DNA of 64,000 bases, from NCBI RefSeq assembly GCF_002160025.1, contig NZ_NFJU01000003.1, positions 116,684 to 180,683 of the forward strand. Direction: 5' to 3'. The notes under the pieces are model-generated. The model saw only the letters and a list, made by a program, of their open reading frames with translations. It was not told the origin of the DNA and did not search any database. The stretch is from Anaeromassilibacillus sp. An200 (GTDB lineage Bacteria; Bacillota; Clostridia; Oscillospirales; Acutalibacteraceae). Made by a program: the position numbers and the translations under genes. Shown piece by piece: positions 1 to 8,500 of this stretch (its first letter is position 1; the number at the start of each line of letters is the position of its first letter).

Positions 1-1980
1 AACTGCGGCAAAACGACAGTGTTCAACCGTTTGACCGGCTCCAACCAGCATGTCGGCAACTTTCCCGGTGTTACAGTGGATCGCAAGGATGGTGTGATCC
101 GGGAACATCCCAATACGCTGGTCACAGACTTGCCCGGTATTTATTCCATGTCTCCGTACAGCAGCGAAGAGATTGTGACACGTGAGTTTCTGCTCCAGGA
201 GAAGCCGAAGGGAATCATCAATGTGGTGGATGCTTCCAATATGGAACGCAATCTGTATCTGACGCTTCAACTTATGGAGCTTGATGTGCCGATGGTGGTG
301 GCATTGAACATGATGGATGAGGTGCGTGAAAACGGCGGCTCTGTCCTGATCAACGAGATGGAACGGCTGCTCGGTGTGCCGGTGATCCCGATTTCTGCCG
401 CGAAAAACGAAGGAATCGGCGAAGTGGTCAGCCACGCGATCCATGTTGCGAAGTATCAGGAAAAGCCGGGCCGGGTGGACTTTTGCAGCGCGGACGATAT
501 TGGCAGCGCGGTGCATCGCTGTATTCACGCGATCATGCATTTGATTGAGGATCACGCCAAGAACGCGGGGATCCCGGTGCGGTTTGCCGCTTCCAAGCTG
601 GCAGAGGGCGATCCGCTGATTTTGGAGCAGCTCAAGCTGGACGACAATGAGAAGGATATGCTTGGCCATATTATTCTGCAAATGGAAAAAGAGCGCGGGC
701 TGGACTGTGCGGCGGCTATCGCGGATATGCGATTCCGCTTTATCCGCCGTGTGTGCAGCGCTGCCGTGATCAAACCAAAGGAAAGCCGCGAGCATGCCCG
801 CAGCCGGAAGATAGATAAAATCCTGACCGGCAAGTATACGGCGATTCCCGCCTTTCTTGCGATCATGGGCCTGGTGTTTTGGCTGACCTTCAATGTCATC
901 GGGGAAGCGCTCTCCAATCTTCTGGAGATGGGGATCGACTGGCTGACCGGAGTGGTGGACACAGCTATGACGGCGGCGGATATCAACCCGGTGCTGCATT
1001 CGCTTGTGATAGATGGCATATTTAACGGTGTTGGAAGCGTCCTGAGTTTTCTTCCAATCATCGTGACGCTGTTCTTCTTTCTCTCCATGCTGGAGGACAG
1101 TGGGTACATGGCGCGCGTTGCTTTTGTGATGGATAAGCTTCTGCGCAAAATTGGGCTTTCCGGGCGCAGCATTGTGCCGATGCTCATCGGTTTCGGCTGC
1201 ACGGTTCCGGGCGTGATGGCAAGCCGTACGCTCTCCTCGGAGCGTGACCGCAAAATGACGATTCTGCTGACCCCCTTCATGAGCTGCTCGGCCAAGCTTC
1301 CGATTTATGGATTCTTTGCCGCGGCGTTTTTTCCGGGCCAGGCCGCCCTTGTGATGATTGGCCTGTATCTTCTCGGTATTGTCATGGGAATTCTGGCCGC
1401 GCTGCTGATGAAAGGGAGCCTGTTCCGGGGCGAACCGGTTCCGTTTGTGATGGAGTTGCCGAATTACCGGATGCCGGGCGCGAAGAATGTTGCGCAGCTG
1501 TTGTGGGACAAGGCGAAGGATTTTTTGCAGCGCGCTTTTACCGTGATTTTCGTCGCGACAATCGTGATTTGGTTCCTTCGGACGTTTGATCTGCAATTCA
1601 ATCTGGTCGCCGACTCCCAGAACAGTATTCTGGCTTCCGTAGCAGGGCTGATTAGCCCGATCTTCCAGCCGCTCGGCTTTGGTGACTGGCGTGTATCCAC
1701 CGCGCTGATTACAGGCTTTATGGCGAAGGAGAGTGTGGTTTCCACCCTTTCCGTCCTGATTCCGTCGGCAGAAGGAATTGCCGCTGTGCTTTCGCCGCTC
1801 GGAGCGGCCTGCCTGCTGGTGTTCTGCCTTTTGTACACTCCCTGTGTCGCAGCGATTGCCGCGATTCGCCGTGAGCTGGGAGGGAAATGGGCTGCCGCCG
1901 TGATGGCCGGCCAGTGCGTCGTGGCATGGTTTGCGGCCCTTATCGTGCACCTGGTCGGCGTCATCGCCGGGCTGGTCTGA
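1..1980 (+). CDS. feoB: Ferrous iron transport protein B (partial, 5' end outside window)
   Basis: This is the Fe(II) transporter FeoB: a cytosolic GTPase domain followed by a membrane permease. The frame is open from base 1 and begins inside the G1 loop (NCGKTT), so only the first few residues are missing. DLPGIYS (G3) and ALNMMDE (the NxxD-type G4) follow in the first 100 residues. The membrane half starts near residue 275 and carries the two gate-like repeats typical of FeoB, including GCTVPGVMASR and LLYTPCVAAI. A GTG at 19 opens a frame but lies within the G domain and is not the real start. FeoA, if present, would be upstream of the window. Family assignment is very sure. Confidence 0.96.
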   Translation, partial: NCGKTTVFNRLTGSNQHVGNFPGVTVDRKDGVIREHPNTLVTDLPGIYSMSPYSSEEIVTREFLLQEKPKGIINVVDASNMERNLYLTLQLMELDVPMVVALNMMDEVRENGGSVLINEMERLLGVPVIPISAAKNEGIGEVVSHAIHVAKYQEKPGRVDFCSADDIGSAVHRCIHAIMHLIEDHAKNAGIPVRFAASKLAEGDPLILEQLKLDDNEKDMLGHIILQMEKERGLDCAAAIADMRFRFIRRVCSAAVIKPKESREHARSRKIDKILTGKYTAIPAFLAIMGLVFWLTFNVIGEALSNLLEMGIDWLTGVVDTAMTAADINPVLHSLVIDGIFNGVGSVLSFLPIIVTLFFFLSMLEDSGYMARVAFVMDKLLRKIGLSGRSIVPMLIGFGCTVPGVMASRTLSSERDRKMTILLTPFMSCSAKLPIYGFFAAAFFPGQAALVMIGLYLLGIVMGILAALLMKGSLFRGEPVPFVMELPNYRMPGAKNVAQLLWDKAKDFLQRAFTVIFVATIVIWFLRTFDLQFNLVADSQNSILASVAGLISPIFQPLGFGDWRVSTALITGFMAKESVVSTLSVLIPSAEGIAAVLSPLGAACLLVFCLLYTPCVAAIAAIRRELGGKWAAAVMAGQCVVAWFAALIVHLVGVIAGLV

Positions 1981-2078
1981 TATAGGCTGGGATTGCAAAA
2001 GGAACAAGAGATGCATGAAACGGCGTGGGATGGAATATGACTAAACTATAAATCTTGTCAGGATTGGATGGATTCCCC

Positions 2079-2107
2079 TTTACTTTACCAGTCGCTTATT
2101 GTAAAAT
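2079..2107 (+). promoter_or_regulatory. Possible promoter for pyrH
   Basis: TTTACT and TAAAAT are separated by 17 bases, about 80 bases upstream of the pyrH start. The -35 match is only 4 of 6. The rest of the 206-base gap after feoB (1981-2186) shows no gene. Confidence 0.35.
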
Positions 2108-2186
2108 AAAACGGAAGAAAATATCCCTTCGCGGAATGAAAACAGACAGGATTCGTTTTTGGAAGGGAAAACAGGGGTGTTATATC

Positions 2187-2897
2187 TTGGAGCCAAAGTA
2201 TAAACGCGTCCTTTTGAAGCTCAGCGGGGAATCGCTCGCGGGCAGTGAGAAGCACGGCATTGACTTTGACACAGTGCTCGCCATCTGTGAGCCGATCAAG
2301 GCTTGTGTCGAAATGGGCGTTGAGGTTGCCATCGTTGTAGGCGGGGGTAATTTCTGGCGTGGACGCAGCAGCGGAAAGATGGATCGGACACGCGCCGACC
2401 ATATGGGCATGCTTGCCACCACCATCAACGCGCTGGGTGTGGCGGACGCGCTCGAGCAGCTCGAAGTTCCCGTCCGTGTGCAGACGGCGATCTCCATGCA
2501 GGAGATCGCGGAGCCGTATATCCGTAACCGTGCCGTCCGGCATTTGGAAAAAGGCCGTGTAGTGGTATTCGGCTGCGGGACAGGAAATCCGTTTTTCTCC
2601 ACCGATACGGCGGCAGCTCTGCGTGCGGCGGAAATTGACGCGGATATCATCATGAAGGCTACCATGGTCGACGGCGTTTACGACAGCGACCCCAAGAAAA
2701 ACCCGGATGCGGTCAAATACGATACCCTCACTTTCATGGAGGTTCTGAACAAGAACCTGCAGGTGATGGACGGCACGGCTGCAACCCTCTGCCGTGACAA
2801 CGGCATCCAGATTCTCGTATTCAACATCGATCATCCCGACAACATTGTGAAGGCGATTTGCGGCGAACCTGTCGGGACACTCGTGAAGGAGGCATGA
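2187..2897 (+). CDS. pyrH: UMP kinase
   Basis: Phosphorylates UMP to UDP with ATP in the cytoplasm, feeding pyrimidine nucleotide and cell-wall precursor synthesis. The amino-acid-kinase fold is clear: KLSGES near residue 11, [10 protein letters not shown] near 55, the [12 protein letters not shown] segment near 132 and the [13 protein letters not shown] loop near 160. The TTG at 2187 is chosen because it gives the usual length of 236 residues beginning [14 protein letters not shown] and has AGGGGTG about 9 bases upstream. The frame is open further upstream but without a good ribosome site or family similarity. It is followed after 3 bases by frr, the usual pyrH-frr pair. Confidence 0.95.
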   Translation: MEPKYKRVLLKLSGESLAGSEKHGIDFDTVLAICEPIKACVEMGVEVAIVVGGGNFWRGRSSGKMDRTRADHMGMLATTINALGVADALEQLEVPVRVQTAISMQEIAEPYIRNRAVRHLEKGRVVVFGCGTGNPFFSTDTAAALRAAEIDADIIMKATMVDGVYDSDPKKNPDAVKYDTLTFMEVLNKNLQVMDGTAATLCRDNGIQILVFNIDHPDNIVKAICGEPVGTLVKEA

Positions 2898-2900
2898 ACT

Positions 2901-3455
2901 ATGCAGGAAATTTTAAAAAAAGCGGAAGACCATATGAAAAAAACCATCTCTGTACTGCAGGAAGATTACGCGGCGATTCGCGCAGGACGCGCCAATCCGG
3001 CGGTGCTCGACAAGCTGCGTGTGGACTATTACGGCACGCCGACCGCCATTAATCAGCTTGCGGCCGTTTCCGTGGCGGAAGCCCGTGTGCTGACCATCCA
3101 GCCCTGGGATGCTTCTGTCTGCCGCGCCATTGAAAAGGCGATTCAGACATCCGATATCGGAATCAACCCGCAGAGCGACGGCAAGATTATCCGTATCACC
3201 TTCCCGCAGCTCACAGAGGATCGCAGAAAGGAGCTCGCGAAGGAGATTTCCAAGATGGCGGAAGAATCCAAGGTGGCTGTGCGCAATGTCCGCCGCGAGG
3301 CCATGGATAAGCTCAAGCTGAAGAAAAAGGACGGCGAGCTGACAGAGGACGATCTCAAGCAGGCGGAAAAAAAGACCCAGGATCTTACGGATAAGTATTG
3401 CAAGGAGATCGAGACAGTCGAAGCAAAGAAAAAGAAAGAAATCATGGAGATTTAA
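2901..3455 (+). CDS. frr: Ribosome recycling factor
   Basis: RRF works with EF-G to split post-termination ribosomes. The 184-residue length is standard. The typical segments are present: an N-terminal helix (MQEILKKAEDHMKKT), then IRAGRANPAVLDKLRVDYYG at residues 27-46, and a charged C-terminal coiled helix rich in KKK near 170-182. The ATG at 2901 follows AAGGAGG in the end of pyrH, giving tight translational coupling. Upstream pyrH and downstream uppS form the conserved pyrH-frr-uppS-cdsA-dxr-rseP order of Firmicutes. Confidence 0.96.
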   Translation: MQEILKKAEDHMKKTISVLQEDYAAIRAGRANPAVLDKLRVDYYGTPTAINQLAAVSVAEARVLTIQPWDASVCRAIEKAIQTSDIGINPQSDGKIIRITFPQLTEDRRKELAKEISKMAEESKVAVRNVRREAMDKLKLKKKDGELTEDDLKQAEKKTQDLTDKYCKEIETVEAKKKKEIMEI

Positions 3456-3461
3456 ACGCTT

Positions 3462-4178
3462 ATGGAAGAGACACTGCCGCAGAAGCTTCCGGTTCACCTG
3501 GGGATCATCATGGACGGCAACGGACGCTGGGCCAAGCGTCGTGGGCTGCCTCGTTCCGCTGGTCATGCCGCGGGGGCGGCCAACTTTAAAAAAATCACGC
3601 GCTATTGTGCTTCCATCGGCATCCGCTATCTGACTGTCTATGCGTTTTCCACAGAGAATTGGACGCGCCCCGCGGAGGAGGTTTCCGCGCTGATGGTGCT
3701 GTTCCGTCAATACTTGGATGAGGCGCTGCGCGATTTCCGTGAGGATGAAATTGCCGTGCGGTTTCTGGGGGATGTTTCCGCTTTTCCGAAAAAGCTTCAG
3801 GAGCTGATCCGGGAAACGGAGGAGATCTCTGTAGGGCGCACGGGGATGGTGCTCAACATTGCGATGAATTACGGAGGGCGTGCTGAACTGACGCATGCCT
3901 TCCGCACCCTCGCACAAAAGGTGAAGGATGGTTCCCTGGCTCCGGAGGATGTCACAGAGGACACGATTTCTTCCGCGCTGTATACGGCGGGGCAGCCCGA
4001 TCCGGATTTGATTATTCGGCCGAGCGGGGAACATCGCACCAGCAATTTTCTTCTGTGGCAGTCCGCCTATGCGGAATATGTTGTCATGGATATCCTTTGG
4101 CCGGATTTTCGTCCGGAAGATCTGAATGCCGCCTTGTGGGAGTATGCCAACCGCAGCCGGCGCTTTGGAGGAGTTTAG
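3462..4178 (+). CDS. uppS: Undecaprenyl diphosphate synthase (cis-prenyltransferase)
   Basis: Condenses isopentenyl units onto farnesyl diphosphate to make the C55 lipid carrier for peptidoglycan. GIIMDGNGRWAKRRG at residues 14-28 holds the catalytic Asp18. LTVYAFSTENW near 60 and DLIIRPSGEHRTSNFLLWQ near 185 are the substrate-binding segments of the family. The length of 238 is typical. It begins 6 bases after frr and ends at 4178, a few bases before cdsA, so the genes are co-transcribed. Confidence 0.95.
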   Translation: MEETLPQKLPVHLGIIMDGNGRWAKRRGLPRSAGHAAGAANFKKITRYCASIGIRYLTVYAFSTENWTRPAEEVSALMVLFRQYLDEALRDFREDEIAVRFLGDVSAFPKKLQELIRETEEISVGRTGMVLNIAMNYGGRAELTHAFRTLAQKVKDGSLAPEDVTEDTISSALYTAGQPDPDLIIRPSGEHRTSNFLLWQSAYAEYVVMDILWPDFRPEDLNAALWEYANRSRRFGGV

Positions 4179-4179
4179 T

Positions 4180-5004
4180 TTGTTGAAATCGAGAGTGATT
4201 TCCGCATCTTTCCTGATCCTGTTTCTCGCGGCGATTGTGGTGTTCAACGATATCTTCCCATTGGCGCTGAACATTGCGGTGGCGGTGATCAGCGTTTTTG
4301 CCGTGATTGAAATTGTGAAGGCGCTTGGCTTGGCACGCAAACTGGTCCTTTTGACGCCGAGCCTTGTGTTTGCGGCGGTTACGCCTTTTCTGCCCGGTTC
4401 CTTCTGGCACTCGATCGCCTACTACGTTTATACCGTTGTGCTGTTCAGTTCCCTGATTCTGTATCACGAAACCGTCACGTTCCGGGAGGCCGGTGTGATT
4501 TACAGCATGACCATCCTGATTCCCACCGCTCTGGAAACGCTGCTCTCGATCCGCACGATCGGAGGCAGCCATGGAATGTTCTATGTCATTATTGCGGTGT
4601 TTGCCGCATGGGTATCGGATGTTGGAGCATTTGCGGCAGGCAGTTTGTGGGGAAAACATAAGTTGTGTCCCTCTATCAGCCCCAAAAAGACCGTGGAGGG
4701 CTTGATAGGCGGCTTTATCCTGAATATTGCCGCGATGCTGGTGTTTGGGCTGGTGTTTTCCTGGTCCTACGGCGGTACGGTGCCGGTCAATTACCTGACT
4801 CTGGGTCTGATCGGCCTGTTTGGCTCCGCGCTTTCGGTGGTGGGGGATCTCAGCTTCTCCCTGATCAAACGAAGCTGCCATATCAAGGATTTCAGCAATA
4901 TTCTGCCGGGACACGGAGGAATTCTGGATCGCTTTGACAGCGTGATTTTTGTGGCTCCGTTTGTTCTGCTTCTCGTTCAGGTTTTGCCGATTACTCCAGT
5001 GTAA
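4180..5004 (+). CDS. cdsA: Phosphatidate cytidylyltransferase (CDP-diacylglycerol synthase)
   Basis: Makes CDP-diacylglycerol from phosphatidate and CTP in the membrane, the branch point of phospholipid synthesis. Most of the 274 residues lie in about seven to eight hydrophobic segments. The C-terminal signature is clear: SLIKRSCHIKDFSNILPGH followed by GGILDRFDS near residue 245-258. The start is one of two adjacent TTG codons (4180 or 4183) behind GGAGGAG at 4167-4173. A longer ATG reading from inside uppS lacks support. It directly follows uppS. Confidence 0.93.
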   Translation: MLKSRVISASFLILFLAAIVVFNDIFPLALNIAVAVISVFAVIEIVKALGLARKLVLLTPSLVFAAVTPFLPGSFWHSIAYYVYTVVLFSSLILYHETVTFREAGVIYSMTILIPTALETLLSIRTIGGSHGMFYVIIAVFAAWVSDVGAFAAGSLWGKHKLCPSISPKKTVEGLIGGFILNIAAMLVFGLVFSWSYGGTVPVNYLTLGLIGLFGSALSVVGDLSFSLIKRSCHIKDFSNILPGHGGILDRFDSVIFVAPFVLLLVQVLPITPV

Positions 5005-5013
5005 CGGTATATT
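4984..5013 (+). promoter_or_regulatory. Possible promoter upstream of dxr
   Basis: TTGCCG and TATATT with an 18-base spacer lie across the end of cdsA. They would give dxr and later genes a transcript of their own starting near 5020, with a leader that carries the hairpin at 5070-5099. This is inferred from motif matches only. Confidence 0.35.
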
Positions 5014-5069
5014 TTCCGTGCTGTCACATAGGATCGGATGGGTAAGGGAATCCTTAAAAAAAAGATGTG

Positions 5070-5099
5070 CCGAAGCCGCCCCGCAGGGGACGGCTTCGG
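5070..5099. promoter_or_regulatory. GC-rich hairpin in the cdsA-dxr gap
   Basis: CCGAAGCCG (5070-5078) and CGGCTTCGG (5091-5099) are perfect inverse complements, with CCCC and GGGG pairing inside. No T-run follows on the plus strand, so it is probably not a simple terminator there. It may be a leader structure or an RNA processing site. Confidence 0.5.
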
Positions 5100-5122
5100 T
5101 TCCGTCTTGGAAGGGCTTTGGT

Positions 5123-6283
5123 GTGAAAATGAAACAGATGCTTTCCATATTGGGCTCCACCGGCGCCATCGGCACACAGACGCTGGATGTTGTGCGTGGA
5201 CTGGGACTGTCTGTCTGCGCATTGGCCGCAAAGGGGAATGTCTCCCTGCTGGAAAAACAGATCCGGGAATTCAGGCCGCGTTTTGCGGCCGTTTTCGATC
5301 CGCAGGCGGCTAAAATGCTTCGCCTTGCTGTGCGTGATCTCGACGTTACCGTGGCGGAGGGGATGGAGGGCCTTTGCGAGGCAGCTTCTTTGCCTGAAGC
5401 AGATTTGGTCTGTAATTCCGTAGTGGGTATGGTAGGACTGGAACCAACGCTGGCAGCGATTGAGGCGGGGAAGGACATTGCCCTTGCCAACAAGGAAACG
5501 CTTGTCGCGGGCGGCGCGCTTGTGATGGCGCGCGCGGCGGAGAAGGGTGTGCGGATTTTCCCGGTGGACAGCGAGCACTCCGCGATTTTCCAGTGCTTGC
5601 AGGGCAGTCCGGGAGAGAAGGCGGTTTCCCGTTTGATCCTCACCGCTTCGGGAGGGCCGTTCTTCGGCAGAAAAAAAGCGGAGCTGCAAAACGTCGGCCC
5701 GGAGCAGGCGCTGCGCCACCCGAACTGGAGCATGGGTGCGAAGATTACGATTGATTCCGCCACGATGATGAACAAGGGCTTAGAGATCATGGAAGCCTCC
5801 TGGCTGTTCCATATGCCGCCCTCTCAAATTGACGTGGTGATTCATCGGGAGAGCGTGATCCACTCGCTGGTGGAGTATGCGGACAATTCCGTGATTGCGC
5901 AGCTGGGCGTGCCGGATATGCGGATCCCCATTCAATATGCCGTTACATGGCCAGAGCGTTTTCCGTCGCCCGTGCAGCGGCTGAGCCTGGCCGATTGGGG
6001 GACGCTCACCTTCTATCCGCCGGATGAGGAAGCCTTTCCCGCGATGGGAGCCGCCAGACGGGCGCTTGCGCGCGGCGGTCTGGCTCCCGCGGCTCTCAAT
6101 GGAGCAAACGAAATGGCGGTCAGCCTGTTTTTGGAGGGGAAGCTTCCCTTCCTGCGCATTGCGGAGCTGGCGGAAGAGGCCTCGCAGGCTCAGCCGGCGG
6201 GGGAGAGTACGGTGACGCTGAACGCGATTCTTGACGCCGACCGGGCGGCACGCGATTATGTCCTGGCCCATGCCGGGCTGTGA
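5123..6283 (+). CDS. dxr: 1-deoxy-D-xylulose 5-phosphate reductoisomerase
   Basis: Second step of the MEP isoprenoid pathway: NADPH-dependent conversion of DXP to MEP. The Rossmann loop GSTGAIGTQTLDVV is near residue 10. ALANKETLVAGG, PVDSEHSAIFQCL and LTASGGPF are the canonical metal and substrate-binding segments in the middle. The GTG at 5123 has GGAAGGG 7 bases upstream and gives 386 residues. The ATG at 5129, two codons on, is an alternative with poorer spacing. Three MEP-pathway genes are in the window: dxr, ispG and ispH. Confidence 0.94.
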   Translation: MKMKQMLSILGSTGAIGTQTLDVVRGLGLSVCALAAKGNVSLLEKQIREFRPRFAAVFDPQAAKMLRLAVRDLDVTVAEGMEGLCEAASLPEADLVCNSVVGMVGLEPTLAAIEAGKDIALANKETLVAGGALVMARAAEKGVRIFPVDSEHSAIFQCLQGSPGEKAVSRLILTASGGPFFGRKKAELQNVGPEQALRHPNWSMGAKITIDSATMMNKGLEIMEASWLFHMPPSQIDVVIHRESVIHSLVEYADNSVIAQLGVPDMRIPIQYAVTWPERFPSPVQRLSLADWGTLTFYPPDEEAFPAMGAARRALARGGLAPAALNGANEMAVSLFLEGKLPFLRIAELAEEASQAQPAGESTVTLNAILDADRAARDYVLAHAGL

Positions 6284-6295
6284 ATTTGAAATGAG

Positions 6296-7393
6296 GTGAT
6301 TGGTATCACACAAGTATTGCTGGTGATCATTGCCGTTCTTCTGTTCGGCCTTGTCATTACGATTCATGAATTCGGCCACTTTTTCACAGCGAAGCTGTGC
6401 GGAATCCGGGTCAATGAGTTTGCGGTAGGCATGGGCCCTCAAATTGTCAGCTTCCAGAAGGGGGATACCCTTTATTCTCTTCGCCTGCTTCCGATTGGCG
6501 GCTACTGCGCCATGGAGGGCGAACAGGAGGACAGCAGCGACGAGAGGGCTTTCAACAGAAAACCCGTATGGAAACGCATCCTGGTGGCCTGTATGGGCGC
6601 GGTGATGAACATCGTCCTCGGCCTGATCCTGATGGTGATTGTGTTGCTGCAAATGCCCCTGATGGGCTCGAATGTGGTGGCACGGTTTGAAGAAAATTCC
6701 GCGCTGCAGGCAGCGGGAATTCAGGTGGGGGATGTGATCACCAGCATTGACGGTTATGCGGTGCGGACCGACCGCGATCTCCAGTTTGCGCTGGCGATTC
6801 TGGACACAAGCGGATCGGAAGTGCTGGCGGATTTCACCGTCGACCGGGAGGGGCAGACGCTGCATTTCCCGGATGTCAAGCTTAACACGGTACAGGGTGA
6901 GGACGGAACGAAGAGCATCATCTTTGACTTCAAGGTGATGGCCATCCCCAAAACCTTCGGAACCGTTCTGCAAAAAGCGGTGGAGGATACCATCTCGATT
7001 GTCCGTTTGGTTTGGCAGAGCCTGTTCATGCTGGTAACCGGTCAGTTTGGGCTCAACGATCTGGCGGGGCCCGTCGGTACAGCGTCGGCTATCACGCAGG
7101 CGGCGTCCGCTGGTCTCGAGAGCAATGGCTTTGCCGGAGCGCTGAGCAATATTGTGTATATCATCATGGTCATCACCGTAAACCTCGGTATCATGAACCT
7201 TCTGCCAATTCCAGCCCTTGACGGCGGACGTCTTTTGTTCCTGCTGATTGAAGCAGTGGTGCGCCGTCCGATTCCGCGCCGGTTTGAGGGGATTGTCACG
7301 GCGGCAGGCTTTATTTTCCTGATGGCTGTGATGGTGTTGGTGACATTCAGCGATATCCTGCGCCTGTTCACAGGGCAGGGGTTGGGAGCGTGA
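6296..7393 (+). CDS. rseP: RIP metalloprotease RseP / site-2 protease
   Basis: Intramembrane zinc protease that cleaves membrane-bound anti-sigma factors and leftover signal peptides. HEFGH at residues 24-28 is the zinc site in the first membrane segment. LLPIPALDGGR near residue 303 supplies the third ligand in the C-terminal membrane segment. A PDZ domain lies between (about residues 110-190, AAGIQVGDVITSIDG). The start codon is not certain: GTG 6296 is used, but GAGGTGAT overlaps it. Length 365 is normal. It lies between dxr and ispG as in many Clostridia. Confidence 0.93.
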   Translation: MIGITQVLLVIIAVLLFGLVITIHEFGHFFTAKLCGIRVNEFAVGMGPQIVSFQKGDTLYSLRLLPIGGYCAMEGEQEDSSDERAFNRKPVWKRILVACMGAVMNIVLGLILMVIVLLQMPLMGSNVVARFEENSALQAAGIQVGDVITSIDGYAVRTDRDLQFALAILDTSGSEVLADFTVDREGQTLHFPDVKLNTVQGEDGTKSIIFDFKVMAIPKTFGTVLQKAVEDTISIVRLVWQSLFMLVTGQFGLNDLAGPVGTASAITQAASAGLESNGFAGALSNIVYIIMVITVNLGIMNLLPIPALDGGRLLFLLIEAVVRRPIPRRFEGIVTAAGFIFLMAVMVLVTFSDILRLFTGQGLGA

Positions 7394-7397
7394 CAAC

Positions 7398-8432
7398 ATG
7401 AGCAGACAAGTGAAAGCGGGAAACGTCCGGATTGGCGGCGGCGCGCCTGTGACCGTGCAGTCCATGCTGAACGTTCCTTCCACCGATTTGGAGGGAAGCG
7501 TCCGCCAGGCGAAAGCGCTGGAAGCGGCGGGCTGTGAGCTGATCCGTGCCGCTGTGCCGGATCGCGGCGCGGTTCGCCTGATCGCCGCGCTCAAGGAGGC
7601 GGTCAGCGTTCCGATCGTCGCGGACATTCATTTTGATTACCGCCTGGCCTTGGAGGCCGCTGCGGCCGGTGTGGACAAGATCCGCATCAATCCCGGCAAT
7701 ATCGGGGATGACAGCCGTGTGAAGGCGGTGGCGGATGCCTGCCGCGCCCAAGGAATTCCGATCCGCGTCGGCGTGAACTCCGGTTCGGTGGAGCGGGAAA
7801 TCCTTGCTAAACACGGCGGGCCGACGCCGGAAGCACTCGTGGAGAGCGCGCTGTATCACGCTTCTCTGCTGGAACGCTTTGATTTTACCGATATCATCTT
7901 GTCGCTCAAATCCTCCACGGTGGATTCGACCATCCGCGCCTATGAACTTTGCGCAGCCCGCTGCGATTATCCGCTGCATCTCGGCGTTACCGAGGCGGGC
8001 ACAGAGCGGATGGGACTGATCAAATCCTCCATCGGGATCGGTTCTCTGCTGCAAAGGGGAATCGGAGATACCATCCGTGTTTCTCTCACGGCGGATCCCG
8101 TCAAGGAGGTGCAGGCTGGACAGGATATTCTGCGCGCGCTCGGCCTGCGCCGCGGCCCGCAGCTTGTCTCGTGCCCGACATGCGGCCGCACGCGGATTGA
8201 TCTCATTGCAATCGCCAATGAGGTGGAAGCAAGGCTGGCCTCCTGCACCAAGGATATCAAGGTCGCCGTGATGGGGTGTGTGGTCAACGGTCCCGGCGAA
8301 GCCAGAGAAGCCGACGTTGGTATTGCCGGCGGCAAAGGCGAAGGGCTGGTGTTCCGCAAGGGCGAGATTCTGCGCAAGGTGCCAGAGGATCGCCTGGTGG
8401 ACGAGCTGATGAAGGAAATCGAATTGTTTTGA
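7398..8432 (+). CDS. ispG: 4-hydroxy-3-methylbut-2-enyl diphosphate synthase
   Basis: Iron-sulfur enzyme of the MEP pathway that makes HMBPP from MEcPP. The N-terminal TIM-barrel half begins with VQSMLNVPSTD and holds VADIHFDYRLAL near residue 75. The C-terminal half has the 4Fe-4S ligands in SCPTCGRTRIDL near residue 258 and in VMGCVVNGPGEA near residue 292. Length 344 is typical for the short bacterial form. ATG 7398 follows rseP by 4 bases. Its product is used by IspH, encoded at 34214. Confidence 0.95.
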   Translation: MSRQVKAGNVRIGGGAPVTVQSMLNVPSTDLEGSVRQAKALEAAGCELIRAAVPDRGAVRLIAALKEAVSVPIVADIHFDYRLALEAAAAGVDKIRINPGNIGDDSRVKAVADACRAQGIPIRVGVNSGSVEREILAKHGGPTPEALVESALYHASLLERFDFTDIILSLKSSTVDSTIRAYELCAARCDYPLHLGVTEAGTERMGLIKSSIGIGSLLQRGIGDTIRVSLTADPVKEVQAGQDILRALGLRRGPQLVSCPTCGRTRIDLIAIANEVEARLASCTKDIKVAVMGCVVNGPGEAREADVGIAGGKGEGLVFRKGEILRKVPEDRLVDELMKEIELF

Positions 8433-8500
8433 ACAGCTGGGCTCCGGGCTTTTGTCCGGCGCCCTGTTTTTGAGAATGGTTGAGGGTGAAGAAAGCAGGA